From positions 1-19,658 of the forward strand of contig JBBRQD010000099.1 of the NCBI GenBank assembly GCA_038227045.1: 19,658 bases of DNA, in the 5' to 3' direction. Numbering within the stretch: position 1 is the first letter of the stretch; each line of letters begins with the position of its first letter. Source of the stretch: JANXLS01 sp038227045 (lineage in GTDB: Bacteria > Planctomycetota > SZUA-567 > H5-PLA8). Both the position numbers and the translations under genes were made by a program. The notes under the pieces were generated by a model. The model saw nothing but the letters and a program-made list of their open reading frames with translations. It had not been told where the DNA came from and ran no database searches. Shown piece by piece: positions 1 through 7,467 of the stretch.

Positions 1-161
1 ATTTCGCGCCCCGTCACGCCCAAAATTATACAATTACGCAACTTGCCTATCCGTTCCTGCACCGTCATGCGCATTTGCATCTTTCAACCCTTGAAAAATC
101 GGGTAAACTTTGCCATGCAAAATTAGTGCCGAACAGGATTGGGTCTGTCACCGATTTCTTA

Positions 162-225
162 AAACTCCGGCACAGACGGCGCATTATTTTGAAGCAAATC
201 GAATGAAACGTCTGTCCCGGAGTTT
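162..225. repeat. Long imperfect hairpin, intergenic palindromic repeat
   Basis: Two 17-nt arms (162-178 and 209-225) pair with a single mismatch around a 30-nt loop. The inner arm carries CAGACGGCGCATT just past the stem, and the right arm contains TCTGTCCCGG. The same CAGACGGCGCATT string and a similar GTCCGTCCCG arm recur in the nested palindrome at 11759-11909, so this looks like one member of a dispersed family. The rest of 1-283 shows no convincing gene. Confidence 0.7.
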
Positions 226-283
226 GGGAAGCCTCTCTCTTGACGTTAATTAAATAGCTGTCTTCCGTAATACGCATACCATC

Positions 284-305
284 GGTGGGGCCGAACCGCC
301 CCACC
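284..305 (-). terminator. Probable terminator hairpin after rpiA
   Basis: An 8-bp GC-rich stem (284-291 with 298-305) and a 6-nt loop lie 7 nt beyond the rpiA stop codon on the minus strand. No T-run follows in that direction, so it is a weak candidate for an intrinsic terminator. Confidence 0.4.
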
Positions 306-312
306 ACTTTCT

Positions 313-1047
313 TTACTTCTTCGGAAATAGCTCGTCAACATGGCCATCCGGCTGGCCAATAAGGACGCGCTCGCAAGTCCCCAGGTACAGTCCGGTATCG
401 ACGACACCCGCGATCTCCAGAATTCGCGCTTCCAAGTCGCGGGCCGCGCGGCCGTCGGCTATGGGCTTTTGCGCGGCGCAATCGAGCGTCAGGTTGCCGT
501 TGTCGGTGATAAAGTTTTTGCCGTCGGCCTGGCGAATGGTCGGCGTCAAACCCAGCGCTTTCAATTTGCGCGTCGCGTACCCAACAGCCAGCGGGATCGT
601 TTCAACGGGGATGCGTCCGCGCTCGCCAATTGTGGTGACGAGCTTTTCCGGACCGACGAGAATCACCTGGCGCTTCGACGCCGCTGCCACGATGCGCTCG
701 CGCACCAGTGCCCCGCCCCAGCCTTTGATCAGGTCGAGATTCGGCGAGACTTCGTCCGCGCCGTCGATGGTGATGTCGAGTTCGATGTCTTCGGTCAGTT
801 CAATCAGCGGAATGCCCAATTCGCGTGCGAGCTTTTCGGACGCGACGGAGGTGGGAACGCCTTTCACGCGAAAGCCCTGCTGGACCTTCGCGCCGAGCGC
901 TTGAATGAAGGCGTGCGAGGCGCGGCCGGAGCCGAGTCCGACCAATGCTCCTTCCGGAATCATCTCCAGCACACGTGCGGCGACCGCGCGCACTGCGGGA
1001 TCGTCGCTGCCGCCTTTTGACATCAATTTGCCGCTAGATGTTGACAT
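313..1047 (-). CDS. rpiA: Ribose-5-phosphate isomerase A
   Basis: Interconverts ribose 5-phosphate and ribulose 5-phosphate in the non-oxidative pentose phosphate pathway; cytosolic. The 244-residue product is near the usual family length (about 220-235), with a short N-terminal extension. It shows the phosphate-binding GLGSGRASHAF loop (37-47), DGADEV (95-100) and KGWGGALVRERI (108-119). These place the residues equivalent to the E. coli catalytic set at D95, D98, K108 and E117. The loop usually reads GLGTGSTA and the second motif KGGGGAL, so this is a somewhat divergent member. The frame is open to 1197, but the extra N-terminus runs through an intergenic repeat. The ATG at 1047 has AGGAG 11 nt upstream. 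A second ATG at 1023 has no ribosome binding site. It is the last gene of a minus-strand run whose members are separated by repeats, so it may have its own promoter. Confidence 0.95.
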   Translation of the reverse strand: MSTSSGKLMSKGGSDDPAVRAVAARVLEMIPEGALVGLGSGRASHAFIQALGAKVQQGFRVKGVPTSVASEKLARELGIPLIELTEDIELDITIDGADEVSPNLDLIKGWGGALVRERIVAAASKRQVILVGPEKLVTTIGERGRIPVETIPLAVGYATRKLKALGLTPTIRQADGKNFITDNGNLTLDCAAQKPIADGRAARDLEARILEIAGVVDTGLYLGTCERVLIGQPDGHVDELFPKK

Positions 1048-1090
1048 GTTGCGTCGCGCTCCTGGGTTTCGTTGAACTCTAACGTAAAAG

Positions 1091-1130
1091 AGATTTACCG
1101 CAAGAGAACGCAGAGGTGCGCGGAGGAAAG
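1091..1130. repeat. Intergenic repeat, CGCAGAGG type
   Basis: The string TTACCGCAAGAGAACGCAGA and its continuation match the element starting at 1833 (TTACCGCGAGAGGGCGCGG, AACGCAGAGG). Repeats of this kind (accgcagag...cgcagagg) are scattered between genes in many environmental bacteria. No coding role is apparent. Confidence 0.65.
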
Positions 1131-1138
1131 CAGTTGTT

Positions 1139-1163
1139 CCCCTCTCCCTCAAGGGGAGAGGGG
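1139..1163. repeat. Perfect 10-bp palindrome CCCCTCTCCC/GGGAGAGGGG
   Basis: A perfect 10-bp stem with a 5-nt loop lies between rpiA and the GNAT gene. The same CCCTCTCC/GGAGAGGG theme recurs in the larger repeat at 2969-3107, so it is more likely a repeat-family member than a dedicated terminator. Confidence 0.65.
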
Positions 1164-1213
1164 TGGCGCGTCGCAAATCTGGTGATGCACCCGCCAAAGT
1201 GCCGCGACTGACT

Positions 1214-1807
1214 TCACAGATCTTTCTTATATTGAATCAGTTTCGATTCCGCCGTCCAGCCGTGGGACTCGTACAAGCGCCGTGCGCCTTCCCGCGCGGC
1301 GTCCGTGCGTGACATCAGGCGAATATGTTTGGCGCCCCACAGCTTTGCTTGATGTTCGCACGTTTCGAGCAGCGCTGCGCCCAAACCGACTCCGCGAAAA
1401 TCCGGATGCACCGCGAAGTGGTAGATGTAGGCGCGGTGTCCGTCGTAGGTCACGATCACTCCGCCGGCCAGTTGTTGCGCGCCGGAGGGCTTGCCGGTTT
1501 TTGGGTCAAGCGCAAGCACTTCGGCGACGAATACCTGAAAGGAATCCTTGCGCTTCAGCAGACATTCTTTCAACGCTTTGGCGCTATCGGTCTCGTCGAC
1601 CACAATTTCGCCGGCTTTCCACACCGCCTTCAATTCGCGATAGTCCTCGGGCTTGTACGCACGGATGCCCAATTCAAATTCCAGGCTCGCGCCGTGGTCG
1701 TGTTCGCAGTATCCGCCGTCGCCGTGATCATGACCATGCGTGTGGCCGTGATCCGCCTTGGGTTCGGCCGTTTTCTTCGAGCGCGTCTTCGATTGGACTT
1801 TCTTCAT
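1214..1807 (-). CDS. GNAT-family N-acetyltransferase with His-rich N-terminal tail
   Basis: A 197-residue protein. Residues about 45-197 form a GNAT acetyl-CoA-dependent acyltransferase domain; the pyrophosphate-binding motif A is VHPDFRGVGLGAAL (133-146, with R138-G139-x-G141-x-G143), and the end carries the ARRLYESHGW signature (175-184) usual in motif B. The substrate cannot be told from sequence. The unusual part is the N-terminus: a lysine-rich stretch (2-18), then a histidine/aspartate/glycine-rich segment (20-39, HGHTHGHDHGDGG plus CEHDHG) typical of metal-binding tails, as on nickel or zinc chaperones. It is separated by repeats from rpiA downstream and the methyltransferase upstream, so an operon is unlikely. 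The tail could also be a simple low-complexity expansion. Confidence 0.85.
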   Translation of the reverse strand: MKKVQSKTRSKKTAEPKADHGHTHGHDHGDGGYCEHDHGASLEFELGIRAYKPEDYRELKAVWKAGEIVVDETDSAKALKECLLKRKDSFQVFVAEVLALDPKTGKPSGAQQLAGGVIVTYDGHRAYIYHFAVHPDFRGVGLGAALLETCEHQAKLWGAKHIRLMSRTDAAREGARRLYESHGWTAESKLIQYKKDL

Positions 1808-1832
1808 TCGGCTTCGATTGCTCCAAAATATT

Positions 1833-2018
1833 TTTTACCGCGAGAGGGCGCGGAGAACGCAGAGGGCGCAGAGGAAAAGAAGGAGTGAAAATAGAGGATG
1901 TATCTCTGAAGAAAAGCGCATTTTTCAGATCTTTACAATTTCGAATTTTCGATAGCGTTTCTATCCCTTCCTCTTCCTCTTATACTCCGCGAAACCTTAG
2001 CGGCCTCTTGCGGTTAAA
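1833..2018. repeat. Intergenic element with inverted CGCAGAGG-type ends
   Basis: The left end (1833-1880, TTTACCGCGAGAGGGCGC...) is mirrored by the right end (1985-2018, ...CCTCTTGCGGTTAAA). The right end overlaps the stop codon of the methyltransferase gene at 2014-2016, so the repeat supplies the last bases of that gene. The AT-richer middle (1881-1984) shows no gene. The left end is a second copy of the sequence at 1091-1130. Confidence 0.6.
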
Positions 2019-2910
2019 TCTTCTGCCCGATTTCGGAACGGAAGCGGCGGATGTGTTCGGGGGTTGTGCCGCAGCAGCCGCCGACGATGGAGACGCCGGC
2101 GTCTTTCAGCTCTTTGATCCAGCGGCTCATCGATTCCGGCGTTTCGGTGTAGACCGCGGTTCCGCCGACCAGTTCCGGGATTCCGGCGTTGGATTTTATC
2201 AGCAGCGGCTTTTTCGTCAGTTGGCGCATTTCGCGTGCGATGGCGGCCATCTCGGCAATGCCGTTTCCGCAGTTGCTTCCGATCACGTCGGCTCCGGCGC
2301 GTTCGAGTGCCGCGACGGCTTCGCGAATCGTCGCGCCCATCATGGTCTTGAATCCTTGCGGCGTCGAATCGAACGTCACGCTGGCGATGCAATAGAAACC
2401 GGCTTCTTTCGCCGCTTGGACGGCCAGCGCCGCTTCGTCGCTCACGTACATCGTCTCGACACACACCGCGTCGGCGCCACCTTCCTTTAGGACGTTCATC
2501 TGCTCGCGAAACGCGTTGCGCATTTCGGCTTCGCTCAACATGCCTTCGGGTTGCACGAACTCACCCGTCGGCCCCACGCTGGCCGCGACGACCGCGTCGA
2601 AAGGGGCGGCGGCTTCACGGGAGAGGCGCACGCCGGCGAGATTGAATTCGCGCAACCGATCCGCATAACCGTGGCGCGTCAGCCGATAGCGGTTGCCGCC
2701 GAATGTATTCGTGAGGCAATAGTCGGCGCCGGCGTGCAAATAGTCGCTGGCGATCTGGCGCACTTCCGCCGGGTGCGAGACGTTCCATTCCTCCGCACAA
2801 TCGCCGAACGCCAGCCCCAGGCGCTGCAACTGAGTGCCCCAGGCGCCGTCGCCGAGGATCATTTCGCCGGCGGCTATCTTGGCTATGAGTTTTTGCAACC
2901 GGTCGGACAT
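2014..2910 (-). CDS. Homocysteine S-methyltransferase family protein
   Basis: A 298-residue single-domain protein of the Hcy-binding TIM-barrel family (BHMT, MmuM, MetH N-terminal domain). It transfers a methyl group to homocysteine to make methionine using a zinc-activated thiol; cytosolic. The three expected zinc ligands are present: C214 in GSNCGNG and the pair C279-C280 in GGCCGTTPEHI (277-287). The N-terminal DGAWGTQLQ (21-29) and NTFGGNRYRL (68-77) motifs also match. There is no folate, cobalamin or activation domain, so it is not a full MetH. The methyl donor (S-methylmethionine, betaine, or another donor through a partner) cannot be decided. The ATG at 2910 starts directly with family sequence; a weak AGGA lies upstream. 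No methionine-cycle partner lies next to it. Confidence 0.92.
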   Translation of the reverse strand: MSDRLQKLIAKIAAGEMILGDGAWGTQLQRLGLAFGDCAEEWNVSHPAEVRQIASDYLHAGADYCLTNTFGGNRYRLTRHGYADRLREFNLAGVRLSREAAAPFDAVVAASVGPTGEFVQPEGMLSEAEMRNAFREQMNVLKEGGADAVCVETMYVSDEAALAVQAAKEAGFYCIASVTFDSTPQGFKTMMGATIREAVAALERAGADVIGSNCGNGIAEMAAIAREMRQLTKKPLLIKSNAGIPELVGGTAVYTETPESMSRWIKELKDAGVSIVGGCCGTTPEHIRRFRSEIGQKI

Positions 2911-2968
2911 GGGAAGTGGTCCTGAAGTGCCGTGCCATAAAGCTGAAATGCCAGAATTCGAGAGCCGT

Positions 2969-3107
2969 TCCCCTCTCCTCTCGGGAGAGGGCCGACGAGC
3001 AGCCGTATCGCTCGCGGGGTGAGGGGTGGTCGCTGATTAATTCACGACCACCCTCACTCCGGACTTCGCTTGCGCTTCGTCTCGACCCTCTCCCGGGGGA
3101 AGAGGGC
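2969..3107. repeat. Large compound palindromic intergenic repeat
   Basis: Holds a CCTCTCC/GGAGAGG hairpin near 2972-2990. A central stem pairs GGTGAGGGGTGGTCG (3018-3032) with CGACCACCCTCAC (3045-3057). A CCCTCTCCC segment near 3086-3094 complements the first arm, so the whole segment can fold back on itself. This style of dispersed CCCTCTCCC...GGTGAGGG repeat is familiar from many environmental genomes. It separates the methyltransferase from the next GNAT gene. Confidence 0.65.
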
Positions 3108-3121
3108 AACGGCAACCACAC

Positions 3122-3625
3122 TTACTTCGCCTTTAACATCAATTGCATATAAACGACATCGAGCCAGCGGTCAAACTTATAGCCGACTTCGCGCAAGAGA
3201 GCGGCATCGACGAATCCCATTTTTCGATGCAGTTCGACGCTTGCCGTCTGGTCGGCGGAGATGCCTGCGATGATTGTGTGATGACCGATTGTTTTTGCGC
3301 GATCGATGGAGTCCGCCAACAGCGCCTTGCCGATTCCGCATCCCAACCTGTCGTGCCGCACGTAGACTGAATTTTCGACGGTGTTCGAATACGCCGCGCG
3401 GGCGTGAAATTTCGAGAGCGACGCCCAGCCCAGGATTTCGCCGGCGCGCTGCGCGACCGTGATGGGATGCTTCGCGCCGTGCGCGTCGAACCATGCCGCG
3501 CGCTCCTCTTCCGTGGACGGTTCGGCCTGATACGTGCAGGTCGAATGCAGCACGTAATAATTGTAGATCGCATTGATCGCGCTCGCATCCGCGCGAAGCG
3601 CGAGACGAATTTCGATGTTTTCCAT
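3122..3625 (-). CDS. GNAT acetyltransferase, PAT/MnaT-like
   Basis: A 167-residue protein with the typical length and layout of phosphinothricin or L-amino-acid N-acetyltransferases (Pat/Bar, MnaT). These acetylate the amino group of glutamate analogues or of amino acids such as methionine derivatives. Family hallmarks are the early IYNYYVLHSTCTYQAEP (20-36), GWASLSKFHARAAYSNTVE (66-84), the acetyl-CoA loop VRHDRLGCGIGKALL (89-103, R93-x-G95-x-G97-x-G99) and the closing LHRKMGF (132-138). It is probably cytosolic. The exact substrate is not predictable; in free-living bacteria such genes are usually housekeeping or detoxification genes. It is divergent from the lipoprotein gene at 3700 with 74 bp between starts, so both promoters must lie in that gap. 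Confidence 0.9.
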   Translation of the reverse strand: MENIEIRLALRADASAINAIYNYYVLHSTCTYQAEPSTEEERAAWFDAHGAKHPITVAQRAGEILGWASLSKFHARAAYSNTVENSVYVRHDRLGCGIGKALLADSIDRAKTIGHHTIIAGISADQTASVELHRKMGFVDAALLREVGYKFDRWLDVVYMQLMLKAK

Positions 3626-3699
3626 GCGTTCTGAAGCTACACTGGCTTGCGCCGAGGAAAAGCACTAAACTGATTTTTCGTTCTTTTTGGGATTGCATC

Positions 3700-4635
3700 A
3701 TGATGACCCGTCCGGCTATTCGGTGCGCGGCACTGCTGCTTGTGCTGATCGTGATTTCCGGTTGCGAAGAAGAGATGCGCGGGCTCGATCCGGTGGAACG
3801 CGCCGAGCTTGAAAAGGTCTTTGCGCAGGCACGGCAGCTTGACGAGACCGGCCGCTACCACGAAGCGCTTGTCCGCTACGAAACCATTCTGGCGCTGCAT
3901 CCGGAGTTTGTCTCGACGCGCCTCAACGCGGCCATGTCCGCGTACGATTCCGGACAGTATCAGAAAGCGGCGGATCATTTCGAAACCCTGCACAAGGCCG
4001 GGCCAAAAGACTGGTTCGTGATTCGCAAATTGATTCAATGCTACGAACGCATCGGGCGCGACGAACCGGTGCGCGTCTATCGCGCGAAGCTCGAAGCGCT
4101 CCGGCTGCAAAAAGACAGCGTGATTCTCAAAGGATACGAAGGTCTTACGCGCGATTACATTCCGATGGGCACGATGCACCTGATCGGTTACGAATTCTTC
4201 GAACCGAAAAAACACGGCCGTCTGTGGCTCTATAAACTCGAGGATAAAAACCACGCCGCGGTCAGCACCTTTCTGCTCGAAGCCACCGCGTTTCACGACG
4301 CGGCCGGCCACCGGCTGTTCTGTCTCTCCGAGGCCAATCGCGGCTGGATGAATATCTGGAACGTCGGGCCGGATGGGCGGGATTACAAATGGACGCGCGA
4401 TTTCGTGATCGAGTGTCTTCAGGGCAAAAAAGAGCCGCTCGTCACGAAGCCGCTGCCCGCGGATTATGTGACGATTGCGATCCCCGAAGTAACGGGTCCG
4501 CCCGGAGACGACCTCACGTCGCCGGTGACGCCTGTCGCTCCGACGACTCCCACGACTCCGGCGACTCCGGCGATTCCGGATGCACCTGAGCCGCCCGTTG
4601 CGCCGCCGAAGCCTCCACGTGCGCGGGCACGGTGA
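3700..4635 (+). CDS. TPR-containing lipoprotein with proline/threonine-rich tail
   Basis: A 311-residue predicted exported lipoprotein. Residues 1-21 are a short signal peptide ending in the lipobox VISGC, with the lipidated cysteine at C22. Residues about 30-130 contain tetratricopeptide-like helical repeats, including the sequences ARQLDETGRYHEALVRYETI and NAAMSAYDSGQYQKAADHFE. The middle (about 135-260) is unassigned and rich in aromatic residues. The tail (about 265-311) is low complexity, dominated by Pro, Thr, Ala and Val (TPTTPATPAIPDAPEPP) and ending in an Arg-rich ARAR, possibly spanning or touching the cell wall. The TPR region implies protein-protein contacts at the membrane; no enzymatic function is visible. 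ATG codons at 3700 and 3703 are both possible starts. Confidence 0.85.
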   Translation: MMTRPAIRCAALLLVLIVISGCEEEMRGLDPVERAELEKVFAQARQLDETGRYHEALVRYETILALHPEFVSTRLNAAMSAYDSGQYQKAADHFETLHKAGPKDWFVIRKLIQCYERIGRDEPVRVYRAKLEALRLQKDSVILKGYEGLTRDYIPMGTMHLIGYEFFEPKKHGRLWLYKLEDKNHAAVSTFLLEATAFHDAAGHRLFCLSEANRGWMNIWNVGPDGRDYKWTRDFVIECLQGKKEPLVTKPLPADYVTIAIPEVTGPPGDDLTSPVTPVAPTTPTTPATPAIPDAPEPPVAPPKPPRARAR

Positions 4636-4648
4636 ATTCAATCGCGGC

Positions 4649-4670
4649 CGCTTACTTGCGTGCGCGGTTC
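4649..4670 (+). repeat. Partial copy of the CGCTTACTTACGTGCGCGG repeat
   Basis: Matches the right arm of the inverted repeat at 5873-5946 with two differences out of 22. With that repeat it brackets the zinc-ribbon membrane protein gene. Confidence 0.7.
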
Positions 4671-4714
4671 TTTGCGCGCTGGGTGAACTTAATCGGGATT
4701 CGGGACTGGAAATT

Positions 4715-5863
4715 ATGGCGACAAAATACAAGGCGAAGGCGCAGCGTGTGTGCTGGAAGCAGCACACATGCGTGACCTGCAGCTCGATTTACCGCTATCG
4801 GTTCAGCCGCTCGGTTGAGGCGACGGCGTCGACGCCTCTGGGCGCCCAGCAGCAAGCGGCTTATGCGCTAGATCAAGCGCTGACGAACGGCGTCGATATT
4901 CGGGCATGTCCACACTGCGGGTTGATTCAGCCGGAAATGATCGGTCAGAAACGCAGCGATGCTCACGGCTGTATGATCGGCCTGTCCTTTGTGTTGCTGG
5001 TGGTTTTGTGGGTGCTTTACGGATACGGCTGGGCGCAATATCAGACGCTCTGCTATATCGCGCTGGCGGTCGGCGGCTTCATTGCGTTCAAGCATATCCT
5101 TGCAGCGGTGCAGAATCCAAACTATGACTTGGCAGCCAACAAGACAAAGGCTGTCGCGGAGGTTCAAAAGGGCGACACGCTTCTGGTTGAACAGGGCAAC
5201 GATCCGGGACTGGATTCCGTGCCGACGGACATGTCGCGCGGCATGAAGTTCGCGATTCTGCTCCTGCTGGCGTCGCTGGCGTTGTTCCCGGCCGCCGAGT
5301 TGCTCCGCATGGCATCGGGCTGGCCGTACAACGCTCATTGCAGTCCGCCCGTCGGCGGGCCGGGCGAAACGATCCGGTTTTACACAGGCGATTCCATTAC
5401 CAGCATAAAGGGATATTGGGACGGCCAAGTTCAGTTGAAAACGCAGAATGAAGCGGAGCTGGCTTTGGAGTCCAATGCGTTCACCGCGTCGACACACCAG
5501 CAAAGCTGGGCCTATAATCTCTATTCGAAATCGTCGGAAAATCACGACTCGTCGGATATGTATGTGGATATCGCCATCCCGGACATCGCATCGTTGGAAG
5601 GAAAAGCGGCGACGCTCGACATCACCCTGGACGTGGCCTCGCCGCAAGTTTCAATCGGCAACCAGTTCAAGAGGAAACAGCAGCAATTCAAGAGCAGCCT
5701 GCGTCTTACCATTACCACCCGTGAATCGGGAAGGCGCTATTTGATTATGTGGTGGATCGGTATGGCAGCGGGTCTATTTTTCCAAATCGTAGCGGGCTTT
5801 GTGCTCAACGCGAAAGCCGCCAGTCTTAAAAAAGGACTGCCGACTCAATTGATTCCAGTATAG
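4715..5863 (+). CDS. Membrane protein with N-terminal zinc ribbon, function unknown
   Basis: A 382-residue protein not assigned to a named family. The N-terminus has two cysteine pairs, C19-x2-C22 and C65-x2-C68 (ACPHCGL), consistent with a zinc-ribbon-like module before the first membrane helix. Hydrophobic segments at about 86-103 and 110-128 form a likely hairpin, another sits at about 178-198, and a fourth lies near the C-terminus (about 350-373, WWIGMAAGLFFQIVAGFVL). The 150-residue stretch between the third and fourth helices is rich in beta-type sequence (DMYVDIAIPDI, ATLDITLDVASPQVSI) and is probably one extracytoplasmic domain. The frame is open from 4580, but that part overlaps the previous gene and a repeat copy. 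The ATG at 4715 gives a normal start; its ribosome binding site is weak. Ends in TAG. Confidence 0.75.
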   Translation: MATKYKAKAQRVCWKQHTCVTCSSIYRYRFSRSVEATASTPLGAQQQAAYALDQALTNGVDIRACPHCGLIQPEMIGQKRSDAHGCMIGLSFVLLVVLWVLYGYGWAQYQTLCYIALAVGGFIAFKHILAAVQNPNYDLAANKTKAVAEVQKGDTLLVEQGNDPGLDSVPTDMSRGMKFAILLLLASLALFPAAELLRMASGWPYNAHCSPPVGGPGETIRFYTGDSITSIKGYWDGQVQLKTQNEAELALESNAFTASTHQQSWAYNLYSKSSENHDSSDMYVDIAIPDIASLEGKAATLDITLDVASPQVSIGNQFKRKQQQFKSSLRLTITTRESGRRYLIMWWIGMAAGLFFQIVAGFVLNAKAASLKKGLPTQLIPV

Positions 5864-5872
5864 CGCTGCCCG

Positions 5873-5946
5873 GAGCCGCGCACGTAAGTAAGCGACTTAT
5901 CTTGCGCGGCAAGACAATCTTGGCCGCTTACTTACGTGCGCGGCTC
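5873..5946. repeat. Perfect 22-bp inverted repeat with 30-nt loop
   Basis: Arms at 5873-5894 and 5925-5946 are fully complementary (GAGCCGCGCACGTAAGTAAG and onward). The loop holds a small CTTGC/GCAAG stem. A near copy of the right arm lies at 4649-4670. It lies just after the stop of the upstream gene and may also stop transcription, though no T-run follows. Confidence 0.85.
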
Positions 5947-6109
5947 TGGAACTGAACACTTGCTTAACTGTGGAACGTTGTTTGCAAAATGAACTAGAGC
6001 ACAGGATTACCGAAGATATTTCGAAGAAACTGTGGGTAATTCCCACATTAGCGTTGGAGGATCCGCCATGGTTGTCCGAATTATCCACACGTTAGCAGGG
6101 GCTATCGAC

Positions 6110-7444
6110 ATGAATACCCGCAAAAACTTCTTTAAATGGTCAATGGCTATCGCCTTAGCGCTTTTACTGTGCTGCGAAAATACGCGCGCGGCCGCAGGCA
6201 AAGGTGGCGGCGGAGGCGGTAGGGGTGGCGTCGGAAATGGCAGTGGCGGGGGCGGCGGGGGCGGAAATGGCAAAGATGGCAACGGCGAAAAAGAAGCGTT
6301 GATGCGCTGGTTTACGAGCGTTGAAGACGCGACGGCTTCGGTCACAAAAGGTTCTTTGCCGATCATGGTTTGCATCAGCCGGGTGGGCAACGCCGCAGAC
6401 GTTAAGGCTCAGGAAAAGATCGGCTCCTGGCCCTCGGTGTAGTCAATCAGTTCCACGAGTTTCGCGGCGGTCAAGCTGTCGTCCGAAGCGCAGGACAGTG
6501 TCGATATAGTCAAGCTCATGGGACCGAAATGCGTTCCGGGACTGATCTGGCTCGACCAATACGGCAACCCGATTTTAAGCCAGAGCATTCCCGAAGTGCC
6601 CATCGCCGTGACGAACGTCATCGCGAGTTGGAAAGGGACGCTCAGCAACATCGAGCGCTTCTTTAAGGAGCATCAGGATCGCGGCGATAAATACATGAAA
6701 AATGGCAAACTGCGCGAGGCGTATGTGGAATATTCGATCGGCGCGAAATTCAAGGGGCCCAGTGCCGAGAAGGCGAAGGAAGCGCTGGCGAAAGTAACGG
6801 AATCGTGGATGAAAGTCCTGGCCGTGGCGGCAAAGTTTCCGATTGGCTCGCGCGACAGCACGGCGATGCTGAAAGGGTTGCGCGAGGAAGTCAAGAATCT
6901 CGATTTCGCCGTCGTATTGGAGAAAGAACTGCTGGCCACGATGATCGCGGCGGACAGCAGCAAGACAGCGGACGACGCCGGCAAAGTCGCAGACGCCAGC
7001 AAGACGGCGGAAGTCGCAGACGCCGCCAAGCCGCCAGCACCTGCGCCAGTCGAAGCGAGCAATGCAGAGGCGCCTGTCGCGCCAGCCAAAGCAACGGCGT
7101 TTCGCACGCTGGCCGAAGTGGCCTCGGCAGCCACTCCCGTCAGCAAGGAATCAACCGAGACCGGTATTAACGTAAGCTACCTGGCCGCAAGCACCAACCC
7201 CGTCCTCAAACAGGCGGCGGCAGTAGTTCAGCATGGCATTACGGATTTCCAGAAGGCGACGGCGGACACAATGGACCGCGGAGCGAAGCGCAACGAACTG
7301 CTCAAGTCCGCGCACACCGATTTCGACAAGTCGTTGACATTGATGGAAGAAGCCCTTGCCGCAAAGTCCGACGACGTGGTCCGGCGGCTGGAGGAACGCG
7401 TGTCGATGCTGTTGTATGCGTCGTTGAAGTATCAGTCGTTGTAA
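6110..7444 (+). pseudogene. Secreted thioredoxin-fold-like protein interrupted by in-frame TAG
   Basis: Two open segments, 6110-6442 and 6443-7444, lie in the same frame and are split only by a TAG at 6440-6442 (codon 111). The first encodes a signal peptide (NFFKWSMAIALALLL, cleavage near ENTRAAA), a long glycine-rich linker (about 27-55) and the first half of a thioredoxin-like domain. The second continues that domain with SSTSFAAVKLSSEAQDSVDI and CVPGLIWLDQYGNPI, which resemble thioredoxin strands beta-3 and beta-4. A helical region and an Ala/Lys/Pro-rich linker follow. The normal CXXC site is absent, so redox activity is unlikely. The ATG at 6518 in the second half has no ribosome binding site, arguing against a separate gene. 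An alternative upstream start at 6068 follows GGAGG but would put 14 residues before the signal peptide. Options are a nonsense mutation, sequence error or TAG readthrough. Confidence 0.6.
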
Positions 7445-7467
7445 AGCGGGTCCGTTGCCAGCAGCGA

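Noticed and set aside
65..307. 80-codon minus-strand frame before rpiA's end
   Set aside because: It runs through the terminator hairpin and the palindromic repeat at 162-225; no ribosome binding site or homology-like sequence.
340..1020. 226-codon open frame on the plus strand
   Set aside because: Fully antisense to rpiA, whose motifs are certain; the product has no family features.
1282..2490. 402-codon plus-strand open frame
   Set aside because: It spans two good minus-strand genes and the repeat between them; low-complexity Arg-rich product.
3637..4767. 376-codon open frame on the minus strand, longer than the gene opposite
   Set aside because: It is antisense to the TPR lipoprotein, which has a lipobox, TPR sequence and a sensible start. 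The minus-strand product is Arg/His-rich with no domain, typical of GC-rich shadow frames.
6518..7444. The second half of the amber-split gene as an independent gene
   Set aside because: No ribosome binding site before ATG 6518, no signal peptide, and it begins in the middle of a thioredoxin-like domain in the same frame as the upstream half.
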